DNA from: Bryobacterales bacterium
Lineage (GTDB): Bacteria; Acidobacteriota; Terriglobia; Bryobacterales; Bryobacteraceae
Direction: 5' to 3'
Assembly: GCA_025456495.1 (NCBI GenBank)
Contig: JALOKO010000040.1
Location: 1-13,805 of the forward strand
DNA: 13,805 bases
The translations under genes and the position numbers were made by a program. This document shows, in pieces, positions 1-6,031 of this stretch. The notes beneath the pieces were generated by a model that saw nothing but the letters and a program-made list of their open reading frames with translations, was not told the origin of the DNA and did no database searches. Position 1 is the first letter of the stretch; each line of letters starts with the position of its first letter.

Positions 1-217
1 ACCCGGCCGCGTTGCCTGGCTCTACTGGCGCACCCCCCGCGAAGCCACGGTAGCCATCCCCCTCCCCTCCACTCCTCAAGGCTACGCCCGCAACCTATAC
101 CGTGCTCTCCACGAAGCCGATGACCTTGCTCTGGACGCCATCGCCATCGAGTGTCCCCCCGGCGACGCCGCCTGGCTAGCCATCTGGGACCGTCTCCTCC
201 GCGCCCAATCCCACTAG
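1..217 (+). CDS. Sua5/YrdC-type L-threonylcarbamoyladenylate synthase, C-terminal end (partial)
   Basis: An open frame enters from the left window edge (first full codon at base 2) and stops with TAG at 215-217, giving 72 residues. The segment GYARNLYRALHEADDL, then IAIECPP and a final IWDRLLRA, matches the C-terminal Sua5 domain, where a YARxLYxxLRExD helix is followed by a strand ending in E-x-P-P and a terminal DRLxRA helix. Family knowledge: Sua5/TsaC makes threonylcarbamoyl-AMP from threonine, bicarbonate and ATP in the cytoplasm, for the t6A37 modification of ANN-decoding tRNAs. The C-terminal Sua5 domain separates the long form from short TsaC/YrdC. The catalytic YrdC domain lies outside the window, so its integrity cannot be judged. 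The assignment rests only on the C-terminal domain. Confidence 0.72.
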   Translation, partial: PGRVAWLYWRTPREATVAIPLPSTPQGYARNLYRALHEADDLALDAIAIECPPGDAAWLAIWDRLLRAQSH

Positions 218-385
218 CGCCCCTCGAACGCAACCCCACCGCCCCCCACCGCAGCATCCGCCCGCCCCGCCCGAGCGCCGCCCCAACAGCACAGCCGCCC
301 GCCCCTGCACCCAGCGCAGCCGCATCATCGCCCCCGTCGCCAACAGACGCCCTCTGACATCGCGTCAGCGATCGAAAGCGAATAG
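218..385. other. C-rich non-coding spacer
   Basis: No supportable gene lies between the Sua5 stop and the Rhs remnant. The plus strand is strikingly rich in C and poor in T and G, so translation in any frame gives proline/alanine-rich low complexity. A short open frame crossing it (151-357) overlaps the Sua5 end out of frame and has no recognisable domain. An in-frame TAG at 383-385 closes the Rhs reading frame upstream. The missing bulk of the Rhs gene was therefore lost, or never present, here. Confidence 0.5.
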
Positions 386-445
386 CCAGCCGGTTCACCC
401 GGCCGGACACGATTCCGCCCCAAACCCCCGCACCGCGTCAACCAG

Positions 446-973
446 GTGAAGCGAGCCTTGACGTCGGCGGTGACGACGCCGACCGGGCTGACGCAGACGC
501 GCGGCTTCCAGTATGATTTGGCTACGGGGCACTTGCCGAGCGTGACGAAGCCACAAACCCGGACAACCAGCCATGCGGGCAACGCCAATGACGCGGTACA
601 ACCGCATACCGGCGAGGTGGTGCGGTATGTGTACTTCCTCGCATCGATGAACCGGGGGCCGCTGCGGGCGACGGTGCCGAACCGGTTGGGGTCAAGGAGT
701 GAGCATTTCCCGTATGGGGAGTTGAAGGGCCACAGCCCTGAGCATGGGCATCCTACTCCGCCCGAGGGCGATAAGGATCACTTTACGACGGACCGGCGGG
801 ATGAGACGGGTCTGGATGATGCGTGGAATCGGTATTATGCGCCGAGTGTGGGCCGGTTTACTACGGCGGATCCGTACTCTGGGAGTGCCGTAGCAGCTTT
901 GCCGGAGACATGGAACCGGTATGCATACGTGGGTGGGAATCCGGTGAATCGAACAGATCCGAAGGGACTGTAG
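446..973 (+). CDS. Rhs repeat-associated core protein, remnant (one YD repeat piece plus core end)
   Basis: This 175-residue product starts at GTG 446, though the frame is open from 386. Residues about 10-35 are one YD repeat (TPTGLTQTRGFQYD followed by LATGHLPSVTKP). Residues about 60-175 are the end of the Rhs-associated core: RYVYF, a degraded DRLGS-type strand (NRLGS), then RYYAPSVGRFTTADPY, WNRYAYVGGNPVNRTDPKGL and a TAG stop. Complete Rhs/YD proteins are usually over 1000 residues and form a shell that encloses a variable C-terminal toxin. Here the signal sequence, most repeats and the shell are missing, so the protein can hardly act as a delivery device. The TAG falls exactly after DPKGL, the canonical core/tip boundary, and the next ORF follows in the same frame. 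It is either a pseudogene or an orphan-tip module produced by recombination. Recognition of the core is strong; present function is doubtful. Confidence 0.7.
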   Translation: MKRALTSAVTTPTGLTQTRGFQYDLATGHLPSVTKPQTRTTSHAGNANDAVQPHTGEVVRYVYFLASMNRGPLRATVPNRLGSRSEHFPYGELKGHSPEHGHPTPPEGDKDHFTTDRRDETGLDDAWNRYYAPSVGRFTTADPYSGSAVAALPETWNRYAYVGGNPVNRTDPKGL

Positions 974-1669
974 ATGTATCCTCACCATAATAGTGAGACC
1001 GGGGACGGCTGGTACATCTGCATCATTGAACCCTTTCAAGGCTTCAGTTCCTGGGCGCCTATCTGTGGAAATAGCCCATTCAGTGAGGAGATGTGGTCGA
1101 TACGAGGAGCAGGACAGAGTGGCGGAACCCCTTCCATTATCTTCCATGACATCTCAACCGTTTCACAACGATACCGGGAGTCTGTATCTGATGCAACTGC
1201 AGTGCTAAAGAAGGATGGTTGCCGACACTTGTTTCCGGGAATAAGGAATAGTAGTCTTGTAGATGTATCCTCGGTTTTCCAGAAGCTAATGAGCGATTCC
1301 GGTGAACGAGGAGGCGTTCGCGTAGAAGCTAACAGTGCAATGAGCCCTTATGTACCAATGTCAGTAAGGACAAGAACTTTCAGTGTTTTTGGGGTTGTGC
1401 TATCTACGAGTATCACAGTCATGGTAAATTCTCGGTCAGATAGCTCTTTTATGGCACCGGCTGGGTTTTCCGGTTACGGTGACCTATTAAATAGCGGAAT
1501 GACTCCCAGCGACGCAATGGTGCGAGACAGAGCGCACACTGTAATTCATGAGTGTGGGCATGTCGTTTCTGCCCTTTACGGGCAAAGTGCTACGCTCATC
1601 AAGGATGACCAAGGGAACCCCGCGCAGAGCTTGGCTAATGGCAGATTAGTTTCGGAGAACGTTAAATGA
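974..1669 (+). CDS. Putative Rhs C-terminal tip protein with HExxH metallopeptidase-like motif
   Basis: The 231-residue product begins at the ATG directly abutting the Rhs stop (TAGATG) and in the same frame. GAAGGGA at 961-967, six bases upstream, can act as a ribosome-binding site while encoding part of DPKGL. Near the C-terminus, residues 188-200 read AHTVIHECGHVVS, a zinc-binding HExxH helix (H192, E193, H196) in a hydrophobic setting, followed by SLANGRLVSENVK. The middle holds a CRHLFPG segment and a strand-rich part (about 115-160). I see no signal peptide. This resembles HELGH-bearing tip domains I associate with YD-repeat proteins of Acidobacteria, so a metallopeptidase or peptidase-derived effector is the best guess; a third zinc ligand is not evident. 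Base composition is AT-richer than the flanks, suggesting transfer. The downstream gene overlaps by four bases (ATGA). Function is inferred, not recognised by family name. Confidence 0.55.
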   Translation: MYPHHNSETGDGWYICIIEPFQGFSSWAPICGNSPFSEEMWSIRGAGQSGGTPSIIFHDISTVSQRYRESVSDATAVLKKDGCRHLFPGIRNSSLVDVSSVFQKLMSDSGERGGVRVEANSAMSPYVPMSVRTRTFSVFGVVLSTSITVMVNSRSDSSFMAPAGFSGYGDLLNSGMTPSDAMVRDRAHTVIHECGHVVSALYGQSATLIKDDQGNPAQSLANGRLVSENVK

Positions 1670-2148
1670 CGAACGTCTTGATACTATTACGGATCCTTGT
1701 CACGTATGCCAGCTTTGTAATTGGTGTGGTTGCTAAATCAACTTTTATAGTAGAAAGTACCCCATACGGCCTCCTGAAGAATGGTCCCATATGTGAAGAT
1801 GGATTCACTTTAGTTAAAGGAGTCCTTATCCATACCCACTTTTCTACTGAGTTGCTTGACGAATGTCGTGATTGTCGAGTAGTTGTTCTCGGTTCCCGTC
1901 GCGTTGCTGCTATAAATCTGCTGTGGTCCCAGGATGCGCAGATCCAGTTAGCTTCAGCTATGAAAGGAGTGGTCGGACTGCCGCCACCTAGACACGTCAA
2001 GGTTTACGGGAAAATTACATGTATGTACAGGCTTTCTCTCTTGGATAGGCTGTGTTTTTTGTTTCAGATATCCTTCGATGGCGGTTTTGGTCATTTGGGC
2101 CGTGCCCCTGCCGAGGTTTTTGTGGAACGCATTGAGTTTTTGGATTGA
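1666..2148 (+). CDS. Small exported protein coupled to the HExxH gene (candidate partner or immunity protein)
   Basis: The 160-residue product starts inside the stop of the preceding gene (ATGA, 1666-1669), implying translational coupling. Residues 1-23 form a hydrophobic N-terminus ending VVA, like a signal peptide or anchor. The body has GFTLVKGVLIHTHFSTELLD (47-66), an RVVVLG strand (71-76), VKVYGKITC (111-119) and a final GGFGHLGRAPAEVFVERIEF (139-158). This pattern (strand-VxGxL, acidic-Cys, VxGxI, then FGHLG and a last strand) resembles small OB-fold-like exported proteins common in Acidobacteria; I know no assigned function. Cysteines at 43, 67, 70, 119 and 130 could form disulfides if exported. 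Position and coupling suggest it protects against, or is the substrate or partner of, the HExxH protein. The AT-rich composition is shared with that gene. It may equally be an unrelated passenger. Confidence 0.5.
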   Translation: MTNVLILLRILVTYASFVIGVVAKSTFIVESTPYGLLKNGPICEDGFTLVKGVLIHTHFSTELLDECRDCRVVVLGSRRVAAINLLWSQDAQIQLASAMKGVVGLPPPRHVKVYGKITCMYRLSLLDRLCFLFQISFDGGFGHLGRAPAEVFVERIEFLD

Positions 2149-2239
2149 TGTGTTTTGTCATGGCCGCATGCGTAATACGGCCGCTAGGAAGCTAGGGTCT
2201 CTGGATCGGCTTTACCTCGAGTTGTGACGCTGGTGAAGC

Positions 2240-2480
2240 GTAAGCGTTTGGGCAACCCCATTCTTGCCAGGCATCGGAAATGCTGATGATCTGGAGGCAT
2301 GAACGGTGGCGTTGGTTTTCTGGATTACGTCGAAGATCTGGTTTGGCGTTACCGTAAGAGTCGGCGGACGCGCAAGGAGTTTGCGGCCGAGGCGGGAGTT
2401 CCTGTTACTACGCTGGATTACTACATCCGCCGGATGAATCGGAACCGTTCGACGGATGAAGCTTCGGTGAGCCGCATCTT
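2240..2480 (+). mobile_element. IS66-type left end with truncated accessory gene (debris)
   Basis: GTAAGCGTTTGGGCAACCCC at 2240-2259 begins with GTAAGCG, the kind of terminus I associate with IS66-family inverted repeats. It lies 39 bases before an IS66 TnpA-like ORF (2299), the usual arrangement for the left end. No matching right end, tnpB or tnpC is present. The element is interrupted by an antisense IS21 fragment around 2470, so it is inactive. The right boundary is approximate, and no target duplication can be tested. Confidence 0.4.
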
Positions 2481-2511
2481 GCCGGTGGATTGCCAGCGCT
2501 CCTGCAGGTAG
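2299..2511 (+). CDS. IS66 accessory protein TnpA-like, truncated
   Basis: This 70-residue ORF starts at ATG 2299. Residues about 10-46 (YVEDLVWRYRKS, RKEFAAEAGVPVTTLDYYIRR) fit the helix-turn-helix of IS66-type accessory proteins, which read roughly V-x-x-Y-R-x-S then F-A-x-x-x-G-V-x-x-x-T-L-x-Y-W. Family knowledge: TnpA assists the TnpC DDE transposase, but its role is poorly defined. After about residue 50 the frame runs into the antisense IS21 fragment, so the last roughly 15-20 residues are probably not original. GGAGG at 2293-2297 is only one base from the ATG, too close for efficient initiation; no other in-frame ATG, GTG or TTG start is close by. Most likely a dead remnant. Confidence 0.5.
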   Translation: MNGGVGFLDYVEDLVWRYRKSRRTRKEFAAEAGVPVTTLDYYIRRMNRNRSTDEASVSRILPVDCQRSCR

Positions 2512-2690
2512 GCCTTGTGGGGATCGAGACAGGAGGCGCGCTCGGGGGTTTGGAAGGCAGCGGGCGCGGAGGCGCGCACGACGCGGCGGACGGTGTTCCG
2601 GCTATATCCGCTCTGGCGGGCGATCTGCTTCATGGAAGGCCCCGCTTGGTGCAGTGCTTTGATATTCATCCAAGTCTCCAGATTGAGCAC
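2421..2690 (-). pseudogene. istA: IS21-family transposase (IstA) N-terminal fragment
   Basis: Reading leftward from GTG 2690 the product starts VLNLETWMNIKALHQAG, then QIARQSGYSRNTVRRVVR and FQTPERASCLDPHKAYLQERW. This is the N-terminal helix-turn-helix of IS21-type IstA followed by its typical S-x-LDPYKxYL linker. AGGAGG lies just upstream of the GTG, supporting this start over the longer upstream open frame, which is proline-rich low complexity. Homology fades around 2460-2480, where the sequence meets the IS66 remnant, so only about 75 of the roughly 500 residues of IstA survive. The DDE catalytic core and the partner ATPase istB are absent. It is a fossil of an insertion that was later deleted. 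Confidence 0.65.
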
Positions 2691-2768
2691 CCGATGATCC
2701 TCCTGGCTTCCGTTATGGCGGAGGCAAAGGAGGCCGGGGGACGGCGCGGGCTTGGGGCGGGCGCGTTG

Positions 2769-2804
2769 TTGGAGAGGCGGTTGGAGAGGCGGTTGGAGAG
2801 GCGG
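2769..2804. repeat. Tandem repeat, 12 bases x 3
   Basis: TTGGAGAGGCGG occurs three times perfectly head to tail. It lies in the non-coding leader between the IS21 fragment and the end of pgm. Read on the minus strand in one open frame it would give a PPLQ repeat, but there is no reason to think it is translated. Confidence 0.85.
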
Positions 2805-2844
2805 TGCGGCTGTGTTGGGGGTGGACTGCATTCTTGTCCCCTCA

Positions 2845-4551
2845 TCAGCCTGCCAACGCGGCCAGAACGATCTCCTGCGCCTCTAATTGGATCTCCTTCA
2901 GGTGCTCCTCACCCCGGAAACTCTCGGCATAGATCTTGTAGATCTCTTCGGTTCCCGATGGCCGGGCTGCGAACCAGCCGTTCTCCGTGGTTACCTTCAG
3001 TCCGCCAATGGCATTGCCGTCTCCTGGCGCGTGGGTGAGCTTGGCTGTGATGGGCTCGCCCGCCAGTGTCGTGCTCCGCACCTGCTGAGCGGTCAGGCTG
3101 GCCAGCGCCTTCTTCTGGGTGGCGGTCGCTGGAGCATCCATTCGCTGATAAGCAGGTACGCCGAACTCTGCCGTCAGTTCGTGGTAGCGCTGGGCGGGAT
3201 CCTTTCCCAGACGCGCGGTGATCTCCGCCGCCAGCAGCGCCACGGCAATCCCATCCTTATCAGTAGTCCAGACGCTGCCGTCCTGGCGCAGTAGCGACGC
3301 CCCGGCGCTTTCCTCGCCCACAAAGCCCAGTTCGCCCGCAATCAGCCCGTTCACAAAATACTTGAAGCCGACCGGCACCTCAAACACGTGCCGCGACAAA
3401 GCCGCCGCCACCCGGTCAATCATGCTGCTGGACACCAGCGTCTTCCCCACCGCGGTGCTGCCTTGCCATTGAGCCCGGTGCCGGAACAGGTAGTCCACGC
3501 AGACCGACAGGTAGTGATTCGGCGGCAGCAATCCGGTTGACCGCGTCACGATTCCGTGCCGGTCGTGGTCTGGATCGCAGGCGAAGGCCACGTCAAAGCG
3601 ATCGCGGAGGGCAATCAGCCCCTGCATCGCGTAGGGGGACGACGGGTCCATCCGGATCTTCCCATCCCAGTCCACCGTCATGAAGCGAAAGGTAGCATCC
3701 ACGGCGGTGTTCACTACGGTCAGGTTCAGCCGGTAGTGCTCCGCGATGCGCCCCCAATAGTGAACGCCGGCGCCTCCCAACGGGTCCACACCCAGCGTCA
3801 GTCCCGCCGACCGGATGCAGTCAAAATCCAAGACCTGGGCGAGGTCCTGGACATAGGCGCTGACATAGTCGTGCGACTTTGTGGTGGAGGCCCGCAACGC
3901 GCCTTCGTAGGAGACGCGCCGCACCCCTACCAGGCCTGCGCTGAGAATCTGGTTGGCCTCCTGCTCAATCGCGCTGGTGGCGCTGCTCTGCGCCGGCCCC
4001 CCGTCGGGCGGGTTGTACTTGAAGCCCCCGTCCTGCGGCGGATTGTGCGAAGGGGTAATCACAATGCCATCCGCCAGGCCCGTTCTGTCGGCGCGGGTGC
4101 CTGGGCTGTCGGCGCGGTTGCCTGGGCTGTCGGCGCGGTTGCCTGGGCGCTGGCCCCGGTTATGGGTGAGGATGGCGTGCGACACCGCCGGGGTGGGGGT
4201 GAATGCGGTACCTTCTGAGATCCGCGCCTCCACGCCGTTCGCCGCCAGCACCTCCAGCGCCGTGCGCAATGCAGGGGCGGAAAGCGCGTGGGTGTCCGCG
4301 CCTAGGAACAGCGGACCCGTCACCTGCTGCTGTCGACGGTAGTTGCAGATGGCCTGCGTGATGGCCAGGATGTGCGCCTCGTTGAAGCTGCGCGCCAGCG
4401 AATTGCCACGGTGCCCCGACGTGCCGAACGCCACCCGCTGGGAGGCTTCCGCCGCATCGGGACGCTGAGCGTAGTAGGCCTCTTCCAGTCTTCCCACGTC
4501 CACCAACATGTCTGCGGTGGGGTGCTTGCCTGCATACTCGCTTACGTTCAT
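2845..4551 (-). CDS. pgm: Alpha-D-glucose phosphate-specific phosphoglucomutase
   Basis: The 568-residue cytosolic enzyme interconverts glucose 1-phosphate and glucose 6-phosphate, linking glycolysis with glycogen and sugar-nucleotide synthesis. All four phosphohexomutase active-site loops are visible: the phosphoserine loop TPSHNP (167-171; Ser168), the magnesium loop DPDHDRHG (D326, D328, D330), the sugar loop GEESAGASL (412-420), and the phosphate loop RPSGTEEIYKI (530-540). The N-terminal FGTSGHRG (42-49) is also typical. ATG 4551 is preceded by AGGGAA at good distance. The length is about 20 residues above the E. coli enzyme. The excess sits at residues 134-157, a tandem NRADSPG repeat between HNRG and LADGIVITPSHNP, directly ahead of the catalytic loop. 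The frame stays open and all motifs are intact, so the enzyme is probably functional. Confidence 0.96.
   Translation of the reverse strand: MNVSEYAGKHPTADMLVDVGRLEEAYYAQRPDAAEASQRVAFGTSGHRGNSLARSFNEAHILAITQAICNYRRQQQVTGPLFLGADTHALSAPALRTALEVLAANGVEARISEGTAFTPTPAVSHAILTHNRGQRPGNRADSPGNRADSPGTRADRTGLADGIVITPSHNPPQDGGFKYNPPDGGPAQSSATSAIEQEANQILSAGLVGVRRVSYEGALRASTTKSHDYVSAYVQDLAQVLDFDCIRSAGLTLGVDPLGGAGVHYWGRIAEHYRLNLTVVNTAVDATFRFMTVDWDGKIRMDPSSPYAMQGLIALRDRFDVAFACDPDHDRHGIVTRSTGLLPPNHYLSVCVDYLFRHRAQWQGSTAVGKTLVSSSMIDRVAAALSRHVFEVPVGFKYFVNGLIAGELGFVGEESAGASLLRQDGSVWTTDKDGIAVALLAAEITARLGKDPAQRYHELTAEFGVPAYQRMDAPATATQKKALASLTAQQVRSTTLAGEPITAKLTHAPGDGNAIGGLKVTTENGWFAARPSGTEEIYKIYAESFRGEEHLKEIQLEAQEIVLAALAG
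4085..4147. repeat. In-frame tandem repeat, 21 bases x 3, inside pgm
   Basis: Three consecutive 21-base units occur with one mismatch in the first (GGGTGCC against GGTTGCC), followed by a decayed partial copy. On the coding strand they give the heptapeptide NRADSPG with minor variants. The number of inserted bases preserves the pgm frame. Confidence 0.9.
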
Positions 4552-4624
4552 CGCCGTGTTCCCTTTCCTGGTCCGGGCAACACGCCCGCTACACGGCTCA
4601 GTCTATCGAATGCAGCGCTATCGG

Positions 4625-4672
4625 AGCCACACGCAGTCCTAGCCACACGCAGTCCTAGCCACACGCAACCCT
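4625..4672. repeat. Tandem repeat, 16 bases x 3
   Basis: AGCCACACGCAGTCCT is repeated at 4625 and 4641, with a variant third copy (ACGCAACCCT) at 4657. A fragment AACCACG follows. The period is not a multiple of three, consistent with a non-coding location. Confidence 0.85.
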
Positions 4673-4721
4673 AACCACGGTGGAGCAAGGAGACTGCAGC
4701 GACCGCGATGCAACGACGTTA

Positions 4722-4771
4722 GAGCATCCGCGATGCCACGATACTGGAGCATCCGCGATGCCACGATACTA
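4722..4771. repeat. Tandem repeat, 25 bases x 2
   Basis: Two 25-base copies beginning GAGCATCCGCGATGCCACG start at 4722 and 4747 and differ only at the last base. A degenerate relative (GCGACCGCGATGCAACGACG, from about 4699) precedes them, suggesting an older third copy. Confidence 0.85.
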
Positions 4772-4860
4772 GGGCGATACTCGCTGCGTGCAACACATGC
4801 GGGGCCTAGGCAACGTTGGCGGCGTTCAACTTCCCGCGGCGCTAGCCAGTGCCTACCGCG

Positions 4861-4916
4861 CCGGACAGTGCCAGCTAGGCCGACTGCGCCGGCAAGTGCC
4901 CGCTAGGCCGACTGCG
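4861..4916. repeat. Tandem repeat, 28 bases x 2, overlapping the DUF72 gene end
   Basis: Two 28-base copies (4861-4888 and 4889-4916) share GCTAGGCCGACTGCG and differ at a few early positions. A degraded earlier copy (GCTAGCCAGTGCCTACCGCG) lies at 4841-4860. The second copy contains the stop codon and last four codons of the minus-strand DUF72 gene. Confidence 0.8.
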
Positions 4917-5862
4917 CCCACTTCGCAAGAGCGCGCATCGGCAGCAGGGTGCGCTGCGTCGGACGGCGCGCCCACGCGGAGGCTGGCTGAATCGGATCCC
5001 CGGAAAGCCCGTCGGCACGCGCGGCCAGCAACAGGTCAGGCGATTCCACGCGTTGGTCGCCCATCAACCCGCGCAGGGCCAACGCATTTCGCGCCGATGC
5101 TGCCTGGGCATCGTTGGCAAGGGCTACGAAACACCGATCCGCAAACGGCGCAATGCGCTCAATCCGCGATTGCCATTGCACCAACTGCAGGACGCTGTAT
5201 TCGTATTCTTCCTTCCGGAATCGCGTCTCGTGATGTTCCCACTCGTTGCGCCACAACGCGCGATGATGGCCGTGCAGACGAAAGTATCCGATGGGGGACG
5301 TAAGTTCCGCCGATGGCCCCGCCGCCCGGATGTGATGCGGCAGGTCCACGTTCACATAGCCCACCTTATGGTCAATCAGCACCCCCTGCGCCTCTGGAAA
5401 CTGCCAACTGGAATGCCGGAATTCAGCCACAAGGGGGAATTCTCCAAACGCCCGGCGCAGGGTAAGAAAAGCCTGCTTGTTTTCATCTGTGAACTTGAAG
5501 ACCCAGGGGAACTGCATCACCAGGCAGCCCAATCGCTGCGCCTTCACCAGTGGCCGCAGCCCTTCGCAGAAGCGCTCCACCAACACGGTGTCGAGGCTTC
5601 GCTGGTGCGTGAACACCCGGTGCAGCAAGGGGTTGAAGCGGAACGCCGGATTCGCTTCGACCCGACGCACCCACTGCGCCAAGGTTGCGGCGCGTGGAAA
5701 CTCCCAGTGCGTGTGGTGCAGTTCCGCGCAATCAAAGTTGCGCGCAAAGGCCTGCAACGCAGCCCCATCGCTGCAGGGCTTGGCCGCCATTCTTCGCTGC
5801 ACATCCGGGTGTTGCCAATCGGATGCGAAGACCGTGGGTAGAGCAGGTTGTGTGATCGTCAT
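4903..5862 (-). CDS. DUF72 (YecE-like) family protein
   Basis: The 319-residue product has the marks of the DUF72 TIM-barrel family: FDCAELHHTHWEFP near the start, LVMQFPWVFKF (114-124), a conserved VAEFRHSSW (145-153), VNVDLP (170-174), YFRLHG (193-198), and ALANDAQAASARNALAL (247-263), which corresponds to the family's Y-x-x-F-N-N-D-x-x-G-x-A-x-x-N-A-x-x-L end. The molecular function of DUF72 is not established. The usual N-terminal IGTSGWxY strand is replaced by FASDW, so the protein is a divergent member. About 30 C-terminal residues follow the barrel, and the last few codons and stop come from a tandem repeat. ATG 5862 is preceded by GGGAAGAAA. The gene is divergent from the zinc-ribbon gene at 6032. 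Confidence 0.85.
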   Translation of the reverse strand: MTITQPALPTVFASDWQHPDVQRRMAAKPCSDGAALQAFARNFDCAELHHTHWEFPRAATLAQWVRRVEANPAFRFNPLLHRVFTHQRSLDTVLVERFCEGLRPLVKAQRLGCLVMQFPWVFKFTDENKQAFLTLRRAFGEFPLVAEFRHSSWQFPEAQGVLIDHKVGYVNVDLPHHIRAAGPSAELTSPIGYFRLHGHHRALWRNEWEHHETRFRKEEYEYSVLQLVQWQSRIERIAPFADRCFVALANDAQAASARNALALRGLMGDQRVESPDLLLAARADGLSGDPIQPASAWARRPTQRTLLPMRALAKWAQSA

Positions 5863-5887
5863 TTCGCTGTTTCTTCCCTTGTCTAAG

Positions 5888-5920
5888 TTTCGCTTTTTAT
5901 TCTCTGGCTGTCAAGCGAAA
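5888..5920. promoter_or_regulatory. 8-base inverted repeat in the divergent intergenic region
   Basis: TTTCGCTT (5888-5895) and AAGCGAAA (5913-5920) form a perfect inverted repeat with a 17-base gap. A further direct half-site TTTCGCT overlaps the DUF72 start codon at 5862-5868. The position between two divergent genes fits an operator, but the arms are short and could arise by chance. Confidence 0.25.
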
Positions 5921-5992
5921 AGTTGGCCCGCGACGCTTGCCCCTCGCGAAGCCTTCCCAGGCCTGCGGAATCGCAGCCAAACCTCTACAATC

Positions 5993-6020
5993 TTGACGAC
6001 TTCGTGCGTTTCGTGATACT
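5993..6020 (+). promoter_or_regulatory. Possible sigma-70-like promoter for the zinc-ribbon gene
   Basis: TTGACG (5993-5998) and GATACT (6015-6020) are separated by 16 bases and match the -35 and -10 consensus at five and four positions. The expected start of transcription, about 6027, would leave a leader of only a few bases before ATG 6032. Confidence 0.35.
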
Positions 6021-6031
6021 CCACAACAGGG

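Larger units (their letters stand above)
4552..4902. other. Non-coding, repeat-rich spacer between DUF72 gene and pgm
   Basis: This 351-base stretch has no credible ORF. It holds three unrelated tandem-repeat loci (4625-4672, 4722-4771, 4861-4916) and, next to pgm, the ribosome-binding site AGGGAA on the minus strand. I found no convincing hairpin followed by a T-run, and no clear -35/-10 pair for pgm. Confidence 0.6.

Noticed and set aside
151..357. Proline/arginine-rich plus-strand ORF
   Set aside because: It overlaps the Sua5 end out of frame and continues into C-rich spacer, with no domain or plausible start signal.
446..973. Complete Rhs toxin-delivery protein
   Set aside because: Only one YD repeat and the core end remain. 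The signal, shell and repeats are absent upstream and the frame is closed by TAG at 383-385.
2149..2239. Possible tRNA or terminator after the 1666 gene
   Set aside because: Only a small GGCCGC/GCGGCC-like pairing is seen. There is no cloverleaf, anticodon arm or T-run.
3556..4218. Long plus-strand ORF opposite pgm
   Set aside because: It is antisense to a clearly recognised pgm and mirrors its codon pattern. The same applies to the ORFs opposite glnD, DUF72 and the acyltransferase.
4625..4916. Tandem repeats considered as a CRISPR array
   Set aside because: Copies are directly adjacent with no spacers between them, units differ among loci, and no cas gene is present.
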